This document shows positions 10,601 to 22,405 of a stretch of DNA of 64,000 nt, piece by piece. The stretch's first letter is position 1; each line of letters starts with the position of its first letter. The stretch lies in assembly GCA_021186555.1 (NCBI GenBank), contig JAJKFL010000005.1, positions 1,093,001 to 1,157,000 on the forward strand, written 5' to 3'. Made by a program: the position numbers and the translations under genes. The notes beneath the pieces are model-generated. The model saw only the letters and a list, made by a program, of their open reading frames with translations, made no database searches and was not told the DNA's origin. Source of the DNA: Reticulitermes speratus. Its lineage: Eukaryota > Arthropoda > Insecta > Blattodea > Rhinotermitidae.

Positions 10601-11828
10601 ATCGCCAGCTCCAGTCCATCAACATAGACATCGCCAGCTCCAGTCCATCAACATAGACATCGCCAGCTCCAGTCTATCAACATAGACATCGCCAGCTCCA
10701 GTCCATCAACATAGACATCGCCAGCTCCAGTCTATCAACATAGACATCGCCAGCTCCAGTCCATCAACATAGACATCGCCAGCTCCAGTCCATCAACATA
10801 GACATCGCCAGCTCCAGTCCTATCATAACATAGACATCGCCAGCTCCAGTCATTCAACATAGACATCGCCAGCTCCAGTCCATCAACTTTAGACATCGCC
10901 AGCTCCAGTCCATCAACATAGACATCGCCAGCTTCAGTCCTTCAACATAGACATCGCCAGCTCCAGTCCATCAACATAGACATCGTCAGCTCCAGTCCAT
11001 CAACATAGACATCGCCAGCTCCAGTCCATCAACATAGACATCGCCAGCTCCAGTCCATCAACATAGATATCGCCAGCTCCAGTCCATCAACATAGACATC
11101 GCCAGCTCCAGTCTATCAACATAGACATCGCCAGCTCCAGTCCTCTAACATAGACATCGCCAGCTCCAGTCCATCAACATAGACATCGCCAGCTCCAGTC
11201 CATCAACATAGACATCGCCAGCTCCAGTCCATCAACATAGACATCGCCAGCTCCAGTCCATCAACATAGACATCGCCAGCTCCAGTCCATCAACATAGAC
11301 ATCGCCAGCTCCAGTCCATCAACATAGACATCGCCAGCTTCAGTCCTTCAACATAGACATCGCCAGCTCCAGTCCATCAACATAGACATCGCCAGCTCCA
11401 GTCTATCAACATAGACATCGCCAGCTCCAGTCCATCAACATAGACATCGCCAGCTCCAGTCCATCAACATAGACATCGCCAGCTCCAGTCCATCAACATA
11501 GACATCGCCAGCTCCAGTCCATCAACATAGACATCGCCAGCTCCAGTCCATCAACATAGACATCGCCAGCTCCAGTCCATCAACATAGACATCGCCAGCT
11601 CCAGTCCATCAACATAGACATCGCCAGCTCCAGTCCATCAACATAGACATCGCCAGCTCCAGTCCATCAACATAGACATCGCCAGCTCCAGTCCATCATA
11701 ACATAGACATCGCCAGCTCCAGTCCATCAACATAGACATCGCCAGCTCCAGTCCATCAACATAGACATCGCCAGCTCCAGTCCATCAACATAGACATCGC
11801 CAGCTCCAGTCCATCAACATAGACATCG
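7692..11828. repeat. 29-bp minisatellite array (B), about 143 copies
   Basis: The unit begins GACATCGCCAGCTCCAGTC and continues with CATCAACATA or TATCAACATA. The C/T variant alternates irregularly along the array. Both edges are length-perfect, but 10,280-11,150 contains many 1-4 base insertions or deletions. There is strong C-over-G asymmetry on the plus strand. No coding potential. Confidence 0.97.
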
Positions 11829-12095
11829 TCATCTAATGTATTCTATTTCTCCTTCTTGCCTTGCATCTGTAAGACCCGTTACTTTCTTCACAGTAATTTG
11901 TCATGCAAAGTCTGTCGTGAAGTCTCTATCCTTTGGCGTGTTGTATTACTGTGGGGGAAATGTCCTTGTTAGTGGCACGTGTGTGTATGTACGTGCATCT
12001 CACTGTAGCGTGAGGAACGCGCATGCGTACAAGAACGTCTTCATATTGAGTGTCTGTTACTATCATTCGATTGTAACAAAACTTAAATATTTGGA

Positions 12096-12379
12096 TTGAG
12101 CCGCGATAGCTCAGTCGGTATAGCGACTCGCTACGAGCTGGACGGTCCGGGTATCGAATCCCCGTGGGAGCAAGATTTTTCGCAGCCGTCCACACCGGCC
12201 CTGGGGCCTACCCAGCCTCCTGTAAAATGGGTACCGTGTCTGTTTCCGGGGGTTAAAGCGGCCGGGGCGTGGAGTTGACCACCCACCCTCATCTAGTGCC
12301 TGGGTTAAAGAAAGAGTAGAGCTATACCTCTACTCCCCCTCTGGGCCTTCATGGCCTTTTGTAGGGAGAATTTTACCTT
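12096..12379 (+). mobile_element. tRNA-derived SINE, family C, full length with TSD
   Basis: The head shows box A (TAGCTCAGTCGGTATAGCG) and a box B-like segment (GGTATCGAATCC). The body includes CGGCCGGGGCGTGGAGTTGA and a pyrimidine-rich CTCTACTCCCCCTCTGGGCC near the 3' end. A 13-base duplication with one mismatch flanks it (TTAAATATTTGGA at 12,083-12,095; TTAAATTTTTGGA at 12,380-12,392). The 60-codon open frame inside is SINE sequence, not a gene. Confidence 0.93.
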
Positions 12380-12392
12380 TTAAATTTTTGGA

Positions 12393-12540
12393 CTTTGTTT
12401 AAAAAATTCCCTTATAAAAATGTCACGGTTATCTGTTCAGCGGTAGCAAAGTTATTCCACACAGACAGAAGAACGGACAGACAGACAGACAGAACGATGT
12501 GACGAAGCTAATAGCTATTCTCAACACTGCGAAGGCACAT
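12393..12540 (+). mobile_element. Transposon 3'-tail-like segment with (CAGA)n
   Basis: A CAGACAGACAGACAG run near 12,478-12,494 is followed by GACGAAGCTAATAG. The same order (GTTATTCCA or GTTGTTCCA, CAGA run, CGAAGCTAATAG) recurs at 58,085-58,160, so this is a dispersed repeat. Such CAGA-run tails are familiar from RTE-type elements and their SINEs, but no coding part is present. Confidence 0.5.
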
Positions 12541-13339
12541 AAAAATGTTTACGTAATTTTGGATGGAAAAGCTGAAGGAAGGGTAAATATAACGGCACAT
12601 GCCTACAGGCTTATGTGTCGGGTTAACAAAGCGGAGCTTGAAGCAAACGATGTGGCCTGCAGAATGAAGGGGCAGGGGAGGAGATCTGGGGCCTGCTATC
12701 AACACGGTGAAGAGATTTTAGGTGCTGTCAAATATGGACAGCTGACCGACAGTCAGCTTTTCAATAGCTCTGCATTGTGCAGTTTAGCTGAGGGTGGAGA
12801 TTGCAGATGCGAAAGGCAAAGCCAGCTCTAGAATTACAGACTTATGGCAAGTGTCAGTCAAGGCAACAACTCAATAACTCGCTTATCGAAACGTCAGAAT
12901 GGATACAGCCAGCTGCGTGATTAGTCTGTACGTCTGTAATACGATCAAAGGAGGGCAGCTATTGGTGCTTTTACAGTCGGATATGCCCTCGTGTCTTTGA
13001 CGCGGTACAGAGACGCTTGACGGAACGGCATGCGTCTGATTTGTAGTTTCATCACACGAAACATGAAACAGTGTGTCCAGCAGCATTCACAAGGCGGGCA
13101 AAAGATTCAGTTCTGCCAAACATTTAAATAAGGCAGACGAAGAGTTGCGATTGAGCAAATGGACACTAATACTCTTGTCACGGCCCCAGACCAACATTTG
13201 TACTGCTTATAGACATAATCGCCTTCACCAAGCGGCAGTTTCTACACTCTTCATGAAAGAACCATTTTGCGTTTTACGTGACAATTATTTAAATAATGAA
13301 ATGTCAAAAGTTAAACCACAGATAGCTACGTGCCAATGC
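12541..13339. other. Unassigned sequence
   Basis: No recognised gene. CGAAACGTC at 12,887-12,895 is one of seven copies of this 9-mer in the window. The 110-codon frame at 12,499-12,831 resembles nothing I can name and begins in the CAGA tail. Confidence 0.45.
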
Positions 13340-13600
13340 AGTTAGGAATGATCAAATCAATAATTATGTGGGCGGGGCAAGTGGCACGTATGAGGGAACA
13401 GAGAAATGCATACAGGATTTTGGTGCAGGAAACCTAAAGGAAAGAGACAGCTTGGAAGACCCAGGCGTAGATGGGAGGATAATATTAAAATATATATTAA
13501 ATAAATAAGCTCAAAGGCGTGGACGATCTTAATTTGGCTCATCATAGGGACAAGTGGCGGACTGTTGTGAACACGGCAATGAACGTTAAGCGGTCCATAG
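13340..13600 (+). pseudogene. Non-LTR retrotransposon ORF C-terminal relic
   Basis: Conceptual translation from about 13,345 gives MWAGQVARMREQRNAYRILV, a stop, then LGRPRRRWEDNIK. This is the characteristic end of an endonuclease/reverse-transcriptase polyprotein common in insect non-LTR elements (consensus RWAGHVARM ... GRPRRRWEDN). In-frame stops and frame changes show it is dead. No RT core remains. Relics of the same region occur at 41.2 kb and 60.0 kb. It is unrelated in sequence to the intact ORF at 22.4-25.3 kb, whose C-terminus is the WNQLP type. Confidence 0.72.
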
Positions 13601-14689
13601 AATGCGGGAAATTTATTGAGTAGCTGAGGAACTATTAGCTTCTCAAGAAGGATTGTGCTCTATATAGCTATTCAGTTGAGTAATTAGTTAGATAGCTAAG
13701 GGTTTCCTTCTTCTAGGATACTACAGAACGTTGATTGGTAGCTAGTTAACGACGTTTCGGGACATCCTATCGGTCCCAACTGCAAGTGTCAATACGTCCA
13801 ACACTGACGCTGACCTTGACCAATATGTCCTCAGTCCACACCATTTGCTCTGTACGCCTCTCAATATCCATAAGCACACTTCCGGTTACCCTGCACACAT
13901 CACTCTCTTGTGATCTGCGATAGATCGATGATGAGTGCTATAGATATGACCGTTTCGAAAGCCCCACAAAAAATATTACGAAAGATTGACATGAAGAGAG
14001 TATGGCGATATGGCGGTCAACTCTACCCAATTCCGTGCCTAACAGAACAGCTTTTCGAAATTACACTATAGTGGAAAGGAGTGTTTAAAATGATCTGTGT
14101 GCAGGCGCGCTGCACCGTGTTCAGCAACATTTCGTTAACAGCACAACCCAATCCTTGCACATATAAAACAGTTCTAACCCACAAGTGCTCCATAAAGTAC
14201 AGCGCTCTTGCCAAATGCCAGACCTATCACACTGGCAATGGAAAAAAAACACATCAAACTGTACTGTGTTAGACTGAGTGAAAATTCTTCGTAGAGGTTT
14301 CAATTTTACAATCTGCAAGATCTAACGTTATGGATTCATTTTTAAAAAAATTACCTCACCTCTAAGGCAAATATTGTTAAACACACCAGGATTTACTTAA
14401 ATCAAATGAGAAAATGGAAAACAGAATCAACCCAACGACCTCTGTCATAATCACGCAGTGCTTGAAAAATCTATACCGTATGATGAATCGTCTTTCAATC
14501 CCGTCTGAGAAATTTGTGTGTTGTTCCAATATCATACAGCACTGCCTTGTACTACATCCGAATGCTTCCTCCACACGTTGCACGGACTTACCACTTTTTC
14601 CCGTTCACTTAACAGCTCCTTGATTGTCTAACACAAGCAATTTCAAATTTTAATGCACAACAGAATCCTTTGTCAGTTATTTCTTTGTA
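13601..14689. other. Unassigned sequence
   Basis: No gene or array. At 13,751-13,759 the minus strand reads CGAAACGTC, preceded by a GGGAC/GTCCC stem (a decayed hammerhead-type 3' half). Confidence 0.45.
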
Positions 14690-17600
14690 CCAGCACAACA
14701 CTTACGTATCCGCACAACGTTGCCCCACTAAACACTTACGTATCCGCACAACGTTGCACCACTAAACACTTACGTATCCGCACAACGTTGCCCCAGCTCA
14801 ACACTTACGTATCCGCACAACGTTGTCCCAGCACAACACTTACGTATCCGCACAACGTTGCCCCAGCACAACACTTACGTATCCGCACAACGTTCCCCCA
14901 GCACAACACTTACGTATCCGCACAACGTTTCCCCAGCACAACACTTACGTATCCGCACAAAGTTCCCCCAGCACAACACTTACGTATCCGCACAACGTTG
15001 TCCCAGCACAACACTTACGTATCCGCACAAAGTTGCCCCAGCACAACACTTACGTATCCGCACAACGTTGCCCCAGCACAACACTTACGTATCCGCACAA
15101 CGTTTCCCCAGCACAACACTTACGTATCCGCACAAAGTTGCCCCAGCACAACACTTACGTATCCGCACAATGTTGCCCCAGCACAACACTTACGTATCCG
15201 CACAACGTTGCCCAGCACAACACTTAGTATCCGCACAACGTTACCCCAGCACAACACTTACGTATCCGCACAACGTTACCCAGCACAACACTTACGTATC
15301 CGCACAACGTTGCCCAGCACAACACTTACGTATCCGCACAACGTTCCCCAGCACAACACTTACGTATCCGCACAACGTTTCCCAGCACAACACTTACGTA
15401 TCCGCACAAGTTGCCCCAGCACAACACTTACGTATCCGCAACAGTTGCCCCAGCACAACACTTACGTATCCGCACAACGTTCCCAGCACAACACTTACGT
15501 ATCCGCACAACGTTACCCAGCACAACACTTACGTATCCGCACAACGTTGTCCAGCACAACACTTACGTATCCGCACAACGTTGCCCCAGCACAACACTTA
15601 CGTATCCGCACAACGTTGCCCCAGCACAACACTTACGTATCCGCACAACGTTCCCCAGCACAACACTTACGTATCCGCACAACGTTCCCCAGCACAACAC
15701 TTACGTATCCGCACAACGTTCCCCAGCACAACACTTACGTATCCGCACAACGTTCCCCAGCACAACACTTACGTATCCGCACAACGTTCCCAGCACACAC
15801 TTACGTATCCGCACAACGTTTCCCCAGCACAACACTTACGTATCCGCACAAGTTCCCCAGCACAACACTTACGTATCCGCACAAGTTGCCCAGCACAACA
15901 CTTACGTATCCGCACAACGTTGCCCAGCACAACACTTACGTATCCGCACAACGTTACCCCAGCACAACACTTACGTATCCGTCAACGTTACCCCAGCACA
16001 ACACTTACGTATCCGCACAACGTTCCCCAGCACAACACTTACGTATCCGCACAAGTTGCCCAGCACAACATTACGTATCCGCACAACGTTGCCCAGACAA
16101 CACTTACGTATCGCACAACGTTGCCCAGCACAACATTAGTATCCGCACAGTTCCCCAGCACAAATTACGTATCCGCCAAGTTGCCCAGCACACACTTGTA
16201 TCCGCATAGTTGCCCAGCACAACACTTCGTATCCGCAAACTTCAGACACACTGTACGACAACTACCAGAAAACTTAGTATCGCACAACGTTGCCCAGCAC
16301 AACACTTACGTTCCGCACAACGTTGCCCGCAAACTACGTATCCGCACACGTTTCCCCAGCACAACACTACGTATCGCAAAAGTTGCCAGCACAACACTTA
16401 CGTATCCGCAAAGTTGCCCAGCACAACACTAGTATCCGCACAACGTTGCCAGCACAACACTTACGTATCCGCACAACGTTACCCAGCACAACACTTACGT
16501 ATCCGCACAACGTTACCCAGCACAACACTTACGTATCCGCACAACGTTGCCCAGCACAACACTTACGTATCCGCACAACGTTCCAGCACAACACTTAGTA
16601 TCGCACAACGTTCCCAGCACAAACCTTAGTATCCGCACACGTTTCCCCAGCACAACACTTACGTATCCGCACAAAGTTACCAGCACAACACTTACGTTCC
16701 GCATAATGTTGCCCAGCACAACACTTAGTATCCGCACAACGTTGCCCAGCACAACACTTACGTATCGCACAACGTTACCCAGCACAACACTTACGTATCC
16801 GCACAACGTTCCCAGCACAACACTTACGTATCCGCAAAGTGCCCAGCACAACACTTACGTATCCGCACAACGTTGCCCCAGCACAACACTTACGTATCGC
16901 ACAACGTTGCCCCAGCACAACACTTACGTATCGCACAACGTTCCCAGCACAACACTTACGTATCCGCAAACGTTGCCCAGCACAACACTTACGTATCCGC
17001 ACAACGTTGCCCAGCACAACACTTCGTATCCGCACAACGTTCCCAGCACAACACTTACGTATCCGCAAACGTTCCCCAGCACAAACTTAGTATCCGCACA
17101 AGTTGCCCCAGCACAACACTTACGTATCCGCACAATGTTGCCCAGCACAACACTTACGTATCCGCACAACGTTGCCCAGCACAACACTTACGTATCCGCA
17201 CAACGTCCCAGCACAAACTTACGTATCCGCACAACGTTACCCCAGCACAACACTTACGTTCCGCACACGTTCCCCAGCACAACACTTACGTATCCGCACA
17301 ACGTTGCCCCAGCACAACACTTACGTATCCGCACAACGTTGCCCCAGCACAACACTTACGTATCCGCACAACGTTGCCCCAGCACAACACTTACGTATCC
17401 GCACAACGTTGCCCCAGCACAACACTTACGTATCCGCACAACGTTGCCCAGCACAACACTTACGTATCTGCACAACGTTGCCCCAGCACAACACTTACGT
17501 TTCCGCACAACGTTGCCCCAGCACAACACTTACGTATCCGCACAACGTTGCCCCAGCACAACACTTACGTATCCGCACAACGTTGCCCCAGCACAACACT

Positions 17601-18192
17601 TACGTATCCGCACAACGTTGTACCAGCACAACACTTACGTATCCGCACAACGTTGCCCCAGCACAACACTTACGTATCCACACAAAGTTGCCCCAGCACA
17701 ACACTTACGTATCTGCACAACGTTGCCCCAGCACAACACTTACGTATCCGCACAACGTTGTACCAGCACAACACTTACGTATCCGCACAACGTTGCCCCA
17801 GCACAACACTTACGTATCCGCACAACGTTGCCCCAGCACAACACTTACGTATCCGCACAACGTTGCCCCAGCACAACACTTACTTATCCGCACAACGTTG
17901 TCCCAGCACAACACTTACGTATCCGCACAACGTTGCCCCAGCACAACACTTACGTATCCGCACAACGTTCCCCCAGCACAACACTTACGTTTCCGCACAA
18001 CGTTGTACCAGCACAACACTTACGTATCCGCACAACGTTGCCCCAGCACAACACTTACGTATCCGCACAACGTTGTACCAGCACAACACTTACGTATCCG
18101 CACAACTTTGCCCCAGCACAACACTTACGTATCCGCACAACGTTCCCCCAGCACAACACTTACGTATCCGCACAACGTTGCGCCACTAAACA
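14690..18192. repeat. 35-bp minisatellite array (C), about 100 copies
   Basis: The unit is CCAGCACAACACTTACGTA followed by TCCGCACAACGTTGC. Copies at both edges (14,725-14,765 and 18,182-18,192) carry a CACTAAACAC variant instead of CAGCACAACAC. Between about 15,200 and 17,280 most units have lost one or more bases; edge units are full length. The unit has no plus-strand stop codon, so 400-580 codon frames arise by chance and should not be annotated as proteins. Confidence 0.97.
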
Positions 18193-18419
18193 CGTTCTGT
18201 TGTCTAGTGCAGGACGCCAGCTCAGTAATCAGTGTTCTGACACTACACATATGTCCCAACATTGCTTTAAGCAGACGCACCAAAGTCAGAACAAACTTGT
18301 TTAAGAAGCGAGGGATAAAACTAAAACAAAAAGGACTATTTCTTGAAGAATCTGTATGTAGTGCGTTTATGAGAGTTAATTTAAAATATTTTCCGAATGT
18401 CTATTTATTTATTTGAGGG

Positions 18420-18628
18420 TTCCCGATAGCTCAGTCGGTATAGCGACTAGGCTACAGGCTGGAAGGTCCGTCGTTCAATTTCTAACAGCCGTAAGTCGTT
18501 CCAATCTCCGCTGTAAAGTCCAGACCACACAATCTCCTTTCTCCGACAGACATGAAGCTGACCACTAACCTCCACTGGTGCCGAGGTTAAGAATGAGTGG
18601 AGCTATACCTCTACTCCACCTACACGTT
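18420..18628 (+). mobile_element. tRNA-derived SINE, family C, diverged
   Basis: The head CGATAGCTCAGTCGGTATAG is nearly identical to the 12,096 copy. The box B region is degraded (GTCGTTCAATTTC) and the body partly deleted, but the CTCTACTCCACCT block near the end remains. Confidence 0.85.
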
Positions 18629-19662
18629 TTTTACTGACAAGGACAAAGAAAACTTCGCCTTATTTATTTTCTGCATTAATAGCTTTGTGGTTTATACAGC
18701 GAAATGGTCAGTGCACAGTGGCGATGAATGGAAGGTCGCGTGGTGACTGCGAAGGGATTTGGAAGGACGCGGTATGGCCTACTAGAGGTCACATCCTGAT
18801 ACAGTATTTTTATGGCTGAACTGAAGGAGGCAGGATAGCAAGCGTCACAGAAGAAGTTCGAACCCAGCCCCTCCCAAATACAAGAGAGGTCCTTTTCTTT
18901 TTTGCTTCGAGTTCTGAGTATGAATAAAGTAAGAAGGCCGAATTTGTCACCTTAATCCTTGAGATGCCCTCACTTTACTGCTTTATTTAACGACGCTCTG
19001 AGTAGCTTCACTGTAGACCTCATAAGTGAGAATAAAAGCATGGAGCATTGATGGAAACCGAGAAGACGAAGGAGAAACCAGCCAATGCAAATTATCAACT
19101 ACACGGCCTGTCCTGAAATCGACCTCTCTCCTCCAGGGGTTATCTAACGAACACAGTATATACTGAAAATTATCGCAGCTGCGATTTTTAAGAGGAAACA
19201 TATCGGAAACCGTAACTGCAGTTTTCAAAGGTGCTTTAGAGCGCAAAAGCGAAATTACAAATTCAACATACGCCGAGCTACAGGTGTAAGTTAAAACCCC
19301 GTAATGTAAAGTGACTAAACGTTTAACTAAAATAACCGTCTGTTTTAGTTATCGGATTCATTAAATAGGCATATTTTAAACTTTATTGCGTCTATATAAA
19401 TGAGTTTCGTTCGTTGGTTCGTTGCTTGCTTCGTCAGTGCCTTGTTTTTTCGCATATTTCCCGCAAGAGTGCGGGAGAGACTAGAACGCCTCTTAGTGAC
19501 AAGCCAGCTTCGATAGCTCTGTCGTCATTACAGTGGTTGGCAGCCGTCTGCTGGGCAATTTGCACAAAATCCATTCAGTCTTTGCGAACTAAAACTACCA
19601 GCTAATACATCTAACCTCAAAACACAGTTCGTCGCATTGTAACAAGACAGTAACTGAAAAAC
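18629..19662. other. Unassigned sequence
   Basis: No recognisable gene or repeat; open frames are short. Confidence 0.5.
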
Positions 19663-19740
19663 AGTATAGACAATGTTTTTCACCAACTAAATGCACTTGT
19701 TATAAAAACACTAAAAATTCTAAAACTGTTTGATAAAAAG

Positions 19741-19782
19741 CCCCAACATGTTTCGGCTCACCAATGAGCCATCCTCAGGGGG
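19741..19782 (-). ncRNA. Hammerhead ribozyme-like motif, core intact
   Basis: Minus strand: stem I CCCC (19782-19779), CTGAGGA (19778-19772), extra U (19771), 6-bp stem II GGCTCA/TGAGCC with a TTGG loop, GAAAC, a 2-bp stem III with AU loop, predicted cleavage residue U (19745), and stem I partner GGGG (19744-19741). All conserved boxes are present and stem I is complementary. The same extra U follows the CUGANGA box as in the 1.2-kb copy. Confidence 0.62.
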
Positions 19783-19861
19783 TCACAACTGACTGTTCTC
19801 AAAACACCATATATGTTAATCCTCTGTAGAGGTATATGGTGTTTTGAGAAGTCAGTTGTGA

Positions 19862-19903
19862 CCCCTTGAGGATGGCTCATTGGTGAGCCGAAACATGTCG
19901 GGG
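19862..19903 (+). ncRNA. Hammerhead-like motif, mutated core
   Basis: This is the right-arm partner of the previous motif. Stem I CCCC/GGGG, stem II GGCTCA/TGAGCC, and GAAACATGTC are conserved, but the first core residue reads T (TTGAGGA), which would be expected to abolish or weaken cleavage. Confidence 0.5.
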
Positions 19904-19982
19904 CTTTTTATCAAACAGTTTTAGAATATTTTAGTGTTTTTATAACAAGTGCATTTAGTTGGTGAAAAACATTGTCTATACT

Positions 19983-20725
19983 CGAAAAATGCACGGTGAA
20001 AATAGAATAAAGTTTGAAAAACAGTGTTTTCCCAAACATACGTCACTGGGCCATGGACCAAAATTGGCTTTGTGATCGAGTCACTTTTGTACCAGAAATT
20101 CAAATGCGAGTGGCATTAGCCTCAAGGTTCCGCAGTTACTGTCAGGAAATATTGGGAGCACACAGATCAGTGGATACAGCTGAGAGGGTTAATATGTGAG
20201 TGCTGTATTGGAGAATGGATACAGCAGCTATTTTCTGTTTATGTGATTATTTTGATTTTCTTGAAAGCCAACGGCGTCAGCAGCGAGATGAAAAAATAAC
20301 TCCCTAGGAAATATGGGAACAGATCTACATACGTGAAAGATCTGTGATTGTTTATTTGTTGTTTACCAAATCGAAATCACCAGGAACCGTGCAGCAGGTC
20401 TGTTTTACTGTGGTACCAAATCGTCTTCCAGGAACTGCATCCGAGTCCCTTCATTCTGACTGCCTACAGTCTTGCTGGAAATGTGAAAATTGGAATATGA
20501 CGTCATGTGGGACTTGTTATTTTGCTTTATGCAGAGCCACCGCGGCCGAACGTGTGTGTTAACTAAGGACCTAACTGGAGAACTAGCAACGTAACTGTGC
20601 AGATACGTCCAACTACAGAAAAATGAATATTGTGATGCTAAATTTCTGGAAAGTACAGCCACCAGCACAAAAGGTGCCGTGGCCGATCTCCACATTTCAC
20701 ATCCTCACATAATATTCTTCTAAAT
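19983..20725. other. Unassigned sequence after palindrome 2
   Basis: It begins with the element-terminus motif AATGCACGGTG (about 19,988). No recognised gene beyond that. Confidence 0.45.
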
Positions 20726-20830
20726 CAGTGGATCCCGACCTTTCATATGTGTGACCCTAAAGTAGCAAACGGTATGTGACCCGTGACCCTACCGTGGAAA
20801 CGGCAATAGTCAGCGATATTTACTGTAAAT
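20726..20830 (+). mobile_element. Possible hAT-type transposon terminus
   Basis: CAGTGGATCCCGACCTTTCA resembles the terminal inverted repeats of many hAT elements (CAGTGGTTCTCAACCTTT type) and is followed by GTGACCC-rich sequence typical of such ends. No matching right end is seen, so this is at best a fragment. Confidence 0.35.
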
Positions 20831-21040
20831 GAACTAACACTAATGGCTTTTGTTTAACACTACGTAACATTGCCACTTATTAAAAAAATATTAAATTTTT
20901 AATCTTATTTGTCAAATACAATATTTTTGTGACAGTATTAAATACACAAAACACGCAAGACACAAATATTTGTTTAAGTAACTGATACATGTGCCGGTTA
21001 GACAAATAATTTGGTTCTAAATAAAAGCTTGTGAAATGCT

Positions 21041-21128
21041 GAACATATGGAACATTACATAACATGAACAGAACAATACTGAACATATGGAACATTACAT
21101 AACATGAACAGAACAATACTTAACATAT
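21041..21128. repeat. 40-bp minisatellite (E), left part
   Basis: Two copies of the unit GAACATATGGAACATTACAT plus CATGAACAGAACAATACT. The array resumes at 25,367 on the far side of the inserted retrotransposon, showing that the array predates the insertion. Confidence 0.93.
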
Positions 21129-21159
21129 TATTATTATTATTATTATTTACTGCAATTGG

Positions 21160-21257
21160 GTTTTCACCCGGTGGCAGTAGTCCTTACACTAGTACACACA
21201 ATACAAATGTTTTCACCCGGTGGCAGTAGTCCTTACACTAGTACACACAATACAAAT
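21160..21257. repeat. 49-bp tandem duplication in element 3' region
   Basis: The segment starting GTTTTCACCCGGTGGCAGTA occurs twice in direct succession (21,160 and 21,209), inside the retrotransposon 3' region. Confidence 0.93.
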
Positions 21258-21344
21258 GGACATATAAATATACATAAAAATAACAATACAAAACAAACTA
21301 TACACAATTACAAAACAAAATACATACAGTAAATACAAGTACAT

Positions 21345-22225
21345 ACATTAGAACATCGTACACACATTACAAAAACATCCACACCTTAAAAAAGCATCCA
21401 CTCCTTACCAAAGCATCCATACCTTACAAAAACATCCACACCTTACAAAAACACCCATACACATACAAAAAAAATACATACAGTAAATACAAGTACACAC
21501 ATTAGAACACCATACACACATTACAAAAACATCCACACCTTACAAAAGCATCCACTCCTTACAAAAGCATCCACACCTTACAAAAACATCCACACCTTAC
21601 AAATACATCCACACCTTACAAAAACACCCATACACATACAAAAAAAATACATACAGTAAATACAAGTACACACATTAGAACACCATACACACATTACAAA
21701 AACATCCACACCTTACAAAAGCATCCACTCCTTACAAAAGCATCCACACCTTACAAAAACATCCACACCTTACAAATACATCCACACCTTACAAAAACAC
21801 CCATACACATACAAAAAAAATACATACAGTAAATGCAAGTACACACATTAGAACACCTTACACACATTTCAAAAACATCCACACCTTACAAAGGCATCCA
21901 CTCCCTACAAAAACACCCATACACATACAAAACAAAATACATACAGTAAATACAAGTACACATATTAGAACACCATACCTTACAAATACATCCACACGTT
22001 ACAAAAACACCCACACACATACAAAAAAAATACATTACAGTAAATACAAGTACACATATTAGAACACCATACACACATTACAAAACATCCACACCTTACA
22101 AAAGCATTCACACCTTACAAAAACATCCACACCTTACAAAAACATCCACACCTTACAAAGACACCTATACACAATACAAGAAAAAAAAACACACACGCAC
22201 ATTACAAAAAACACCCACACATTAG
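21345..22225. repeat. 19-bp repeats with 171-bp higher-order unit (D)
   Basis: Monomers such as ATCCACACCTTACAAAAAC (19 bp) are grouped in larger blocks that start with ATACATACAGTAAATACAAG. Block starts near 21,476, 21,647 and 21,818 are 171 bases apart (9 x 19). It lies wholly within the 3' untranslated region of the retrotransposon. Confidence 0.88.
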
Positions 22226-22304
22226 TTAATTTCAGTGCGTTAGAATATCCTCAGTATAAAGTCAGACCAAAGTACATGATAATTATATCCCCCAAGAACT
22301 TAAT

Positions 22305-22372
22305 TCACTTCACTTCACTTCGAAACCAAAGCACTTCACTTCACATCACTTCACACCCCTTCACTTCACATC
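22305..22372. repeat. CACTT-type microsatellite
   Basis: An imperfect run of CACTT/CACATC motifs just downstream (minus strand) of the retrotransposon stop codon. Confidence 0.8.
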
Positions 22373-22405
22373 CCTTATTTTTATTTAATCTCCACTTAAA
22401 AATCC

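Larger units (their letters stand above)
19663..19982. mobile_element. Palindromic foldback with two hammerhead-like motifs
   Basis: Arms of about 150 bases (19,663-19,814 and 19,832-19,982) are near-perfect reverse complements around an 18-base centre. The outer ends read AGTATAGACAATGTTTTTCA and its complement. Read outward, each arm has a hammerhead-type motif, an AT-rich stretch, and GTGCATTTAGTTGGT, the same order as at 1.1 kb and 2.4 kb. The right flank continues AAAAATGCACGGTG, again like palindrome 1. I interpret this as head-to-head Penelope-like terminal repeats. Confidence 0.72.

Noticed and set aside
7692..11828. CRISPR array
   Set aside because: The whole 29-base unit is repeated with no unique spacers, and the context is eukaryotic.
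12096..12170. True tRNA gene at SINE heads (also 5,823, 56,548, 62,496 and others)
   Set aside because: Heads are followed by conserved SINE bodies and target duplications, and are present in several copies; acceptor stems are not closed.
14653..18416. Frames of 437-585 codons
   Set aside because: The 35-bp unit has no plus-strand stop in any frame; length steps shift the frame freely, as expected for non-coding DNA.
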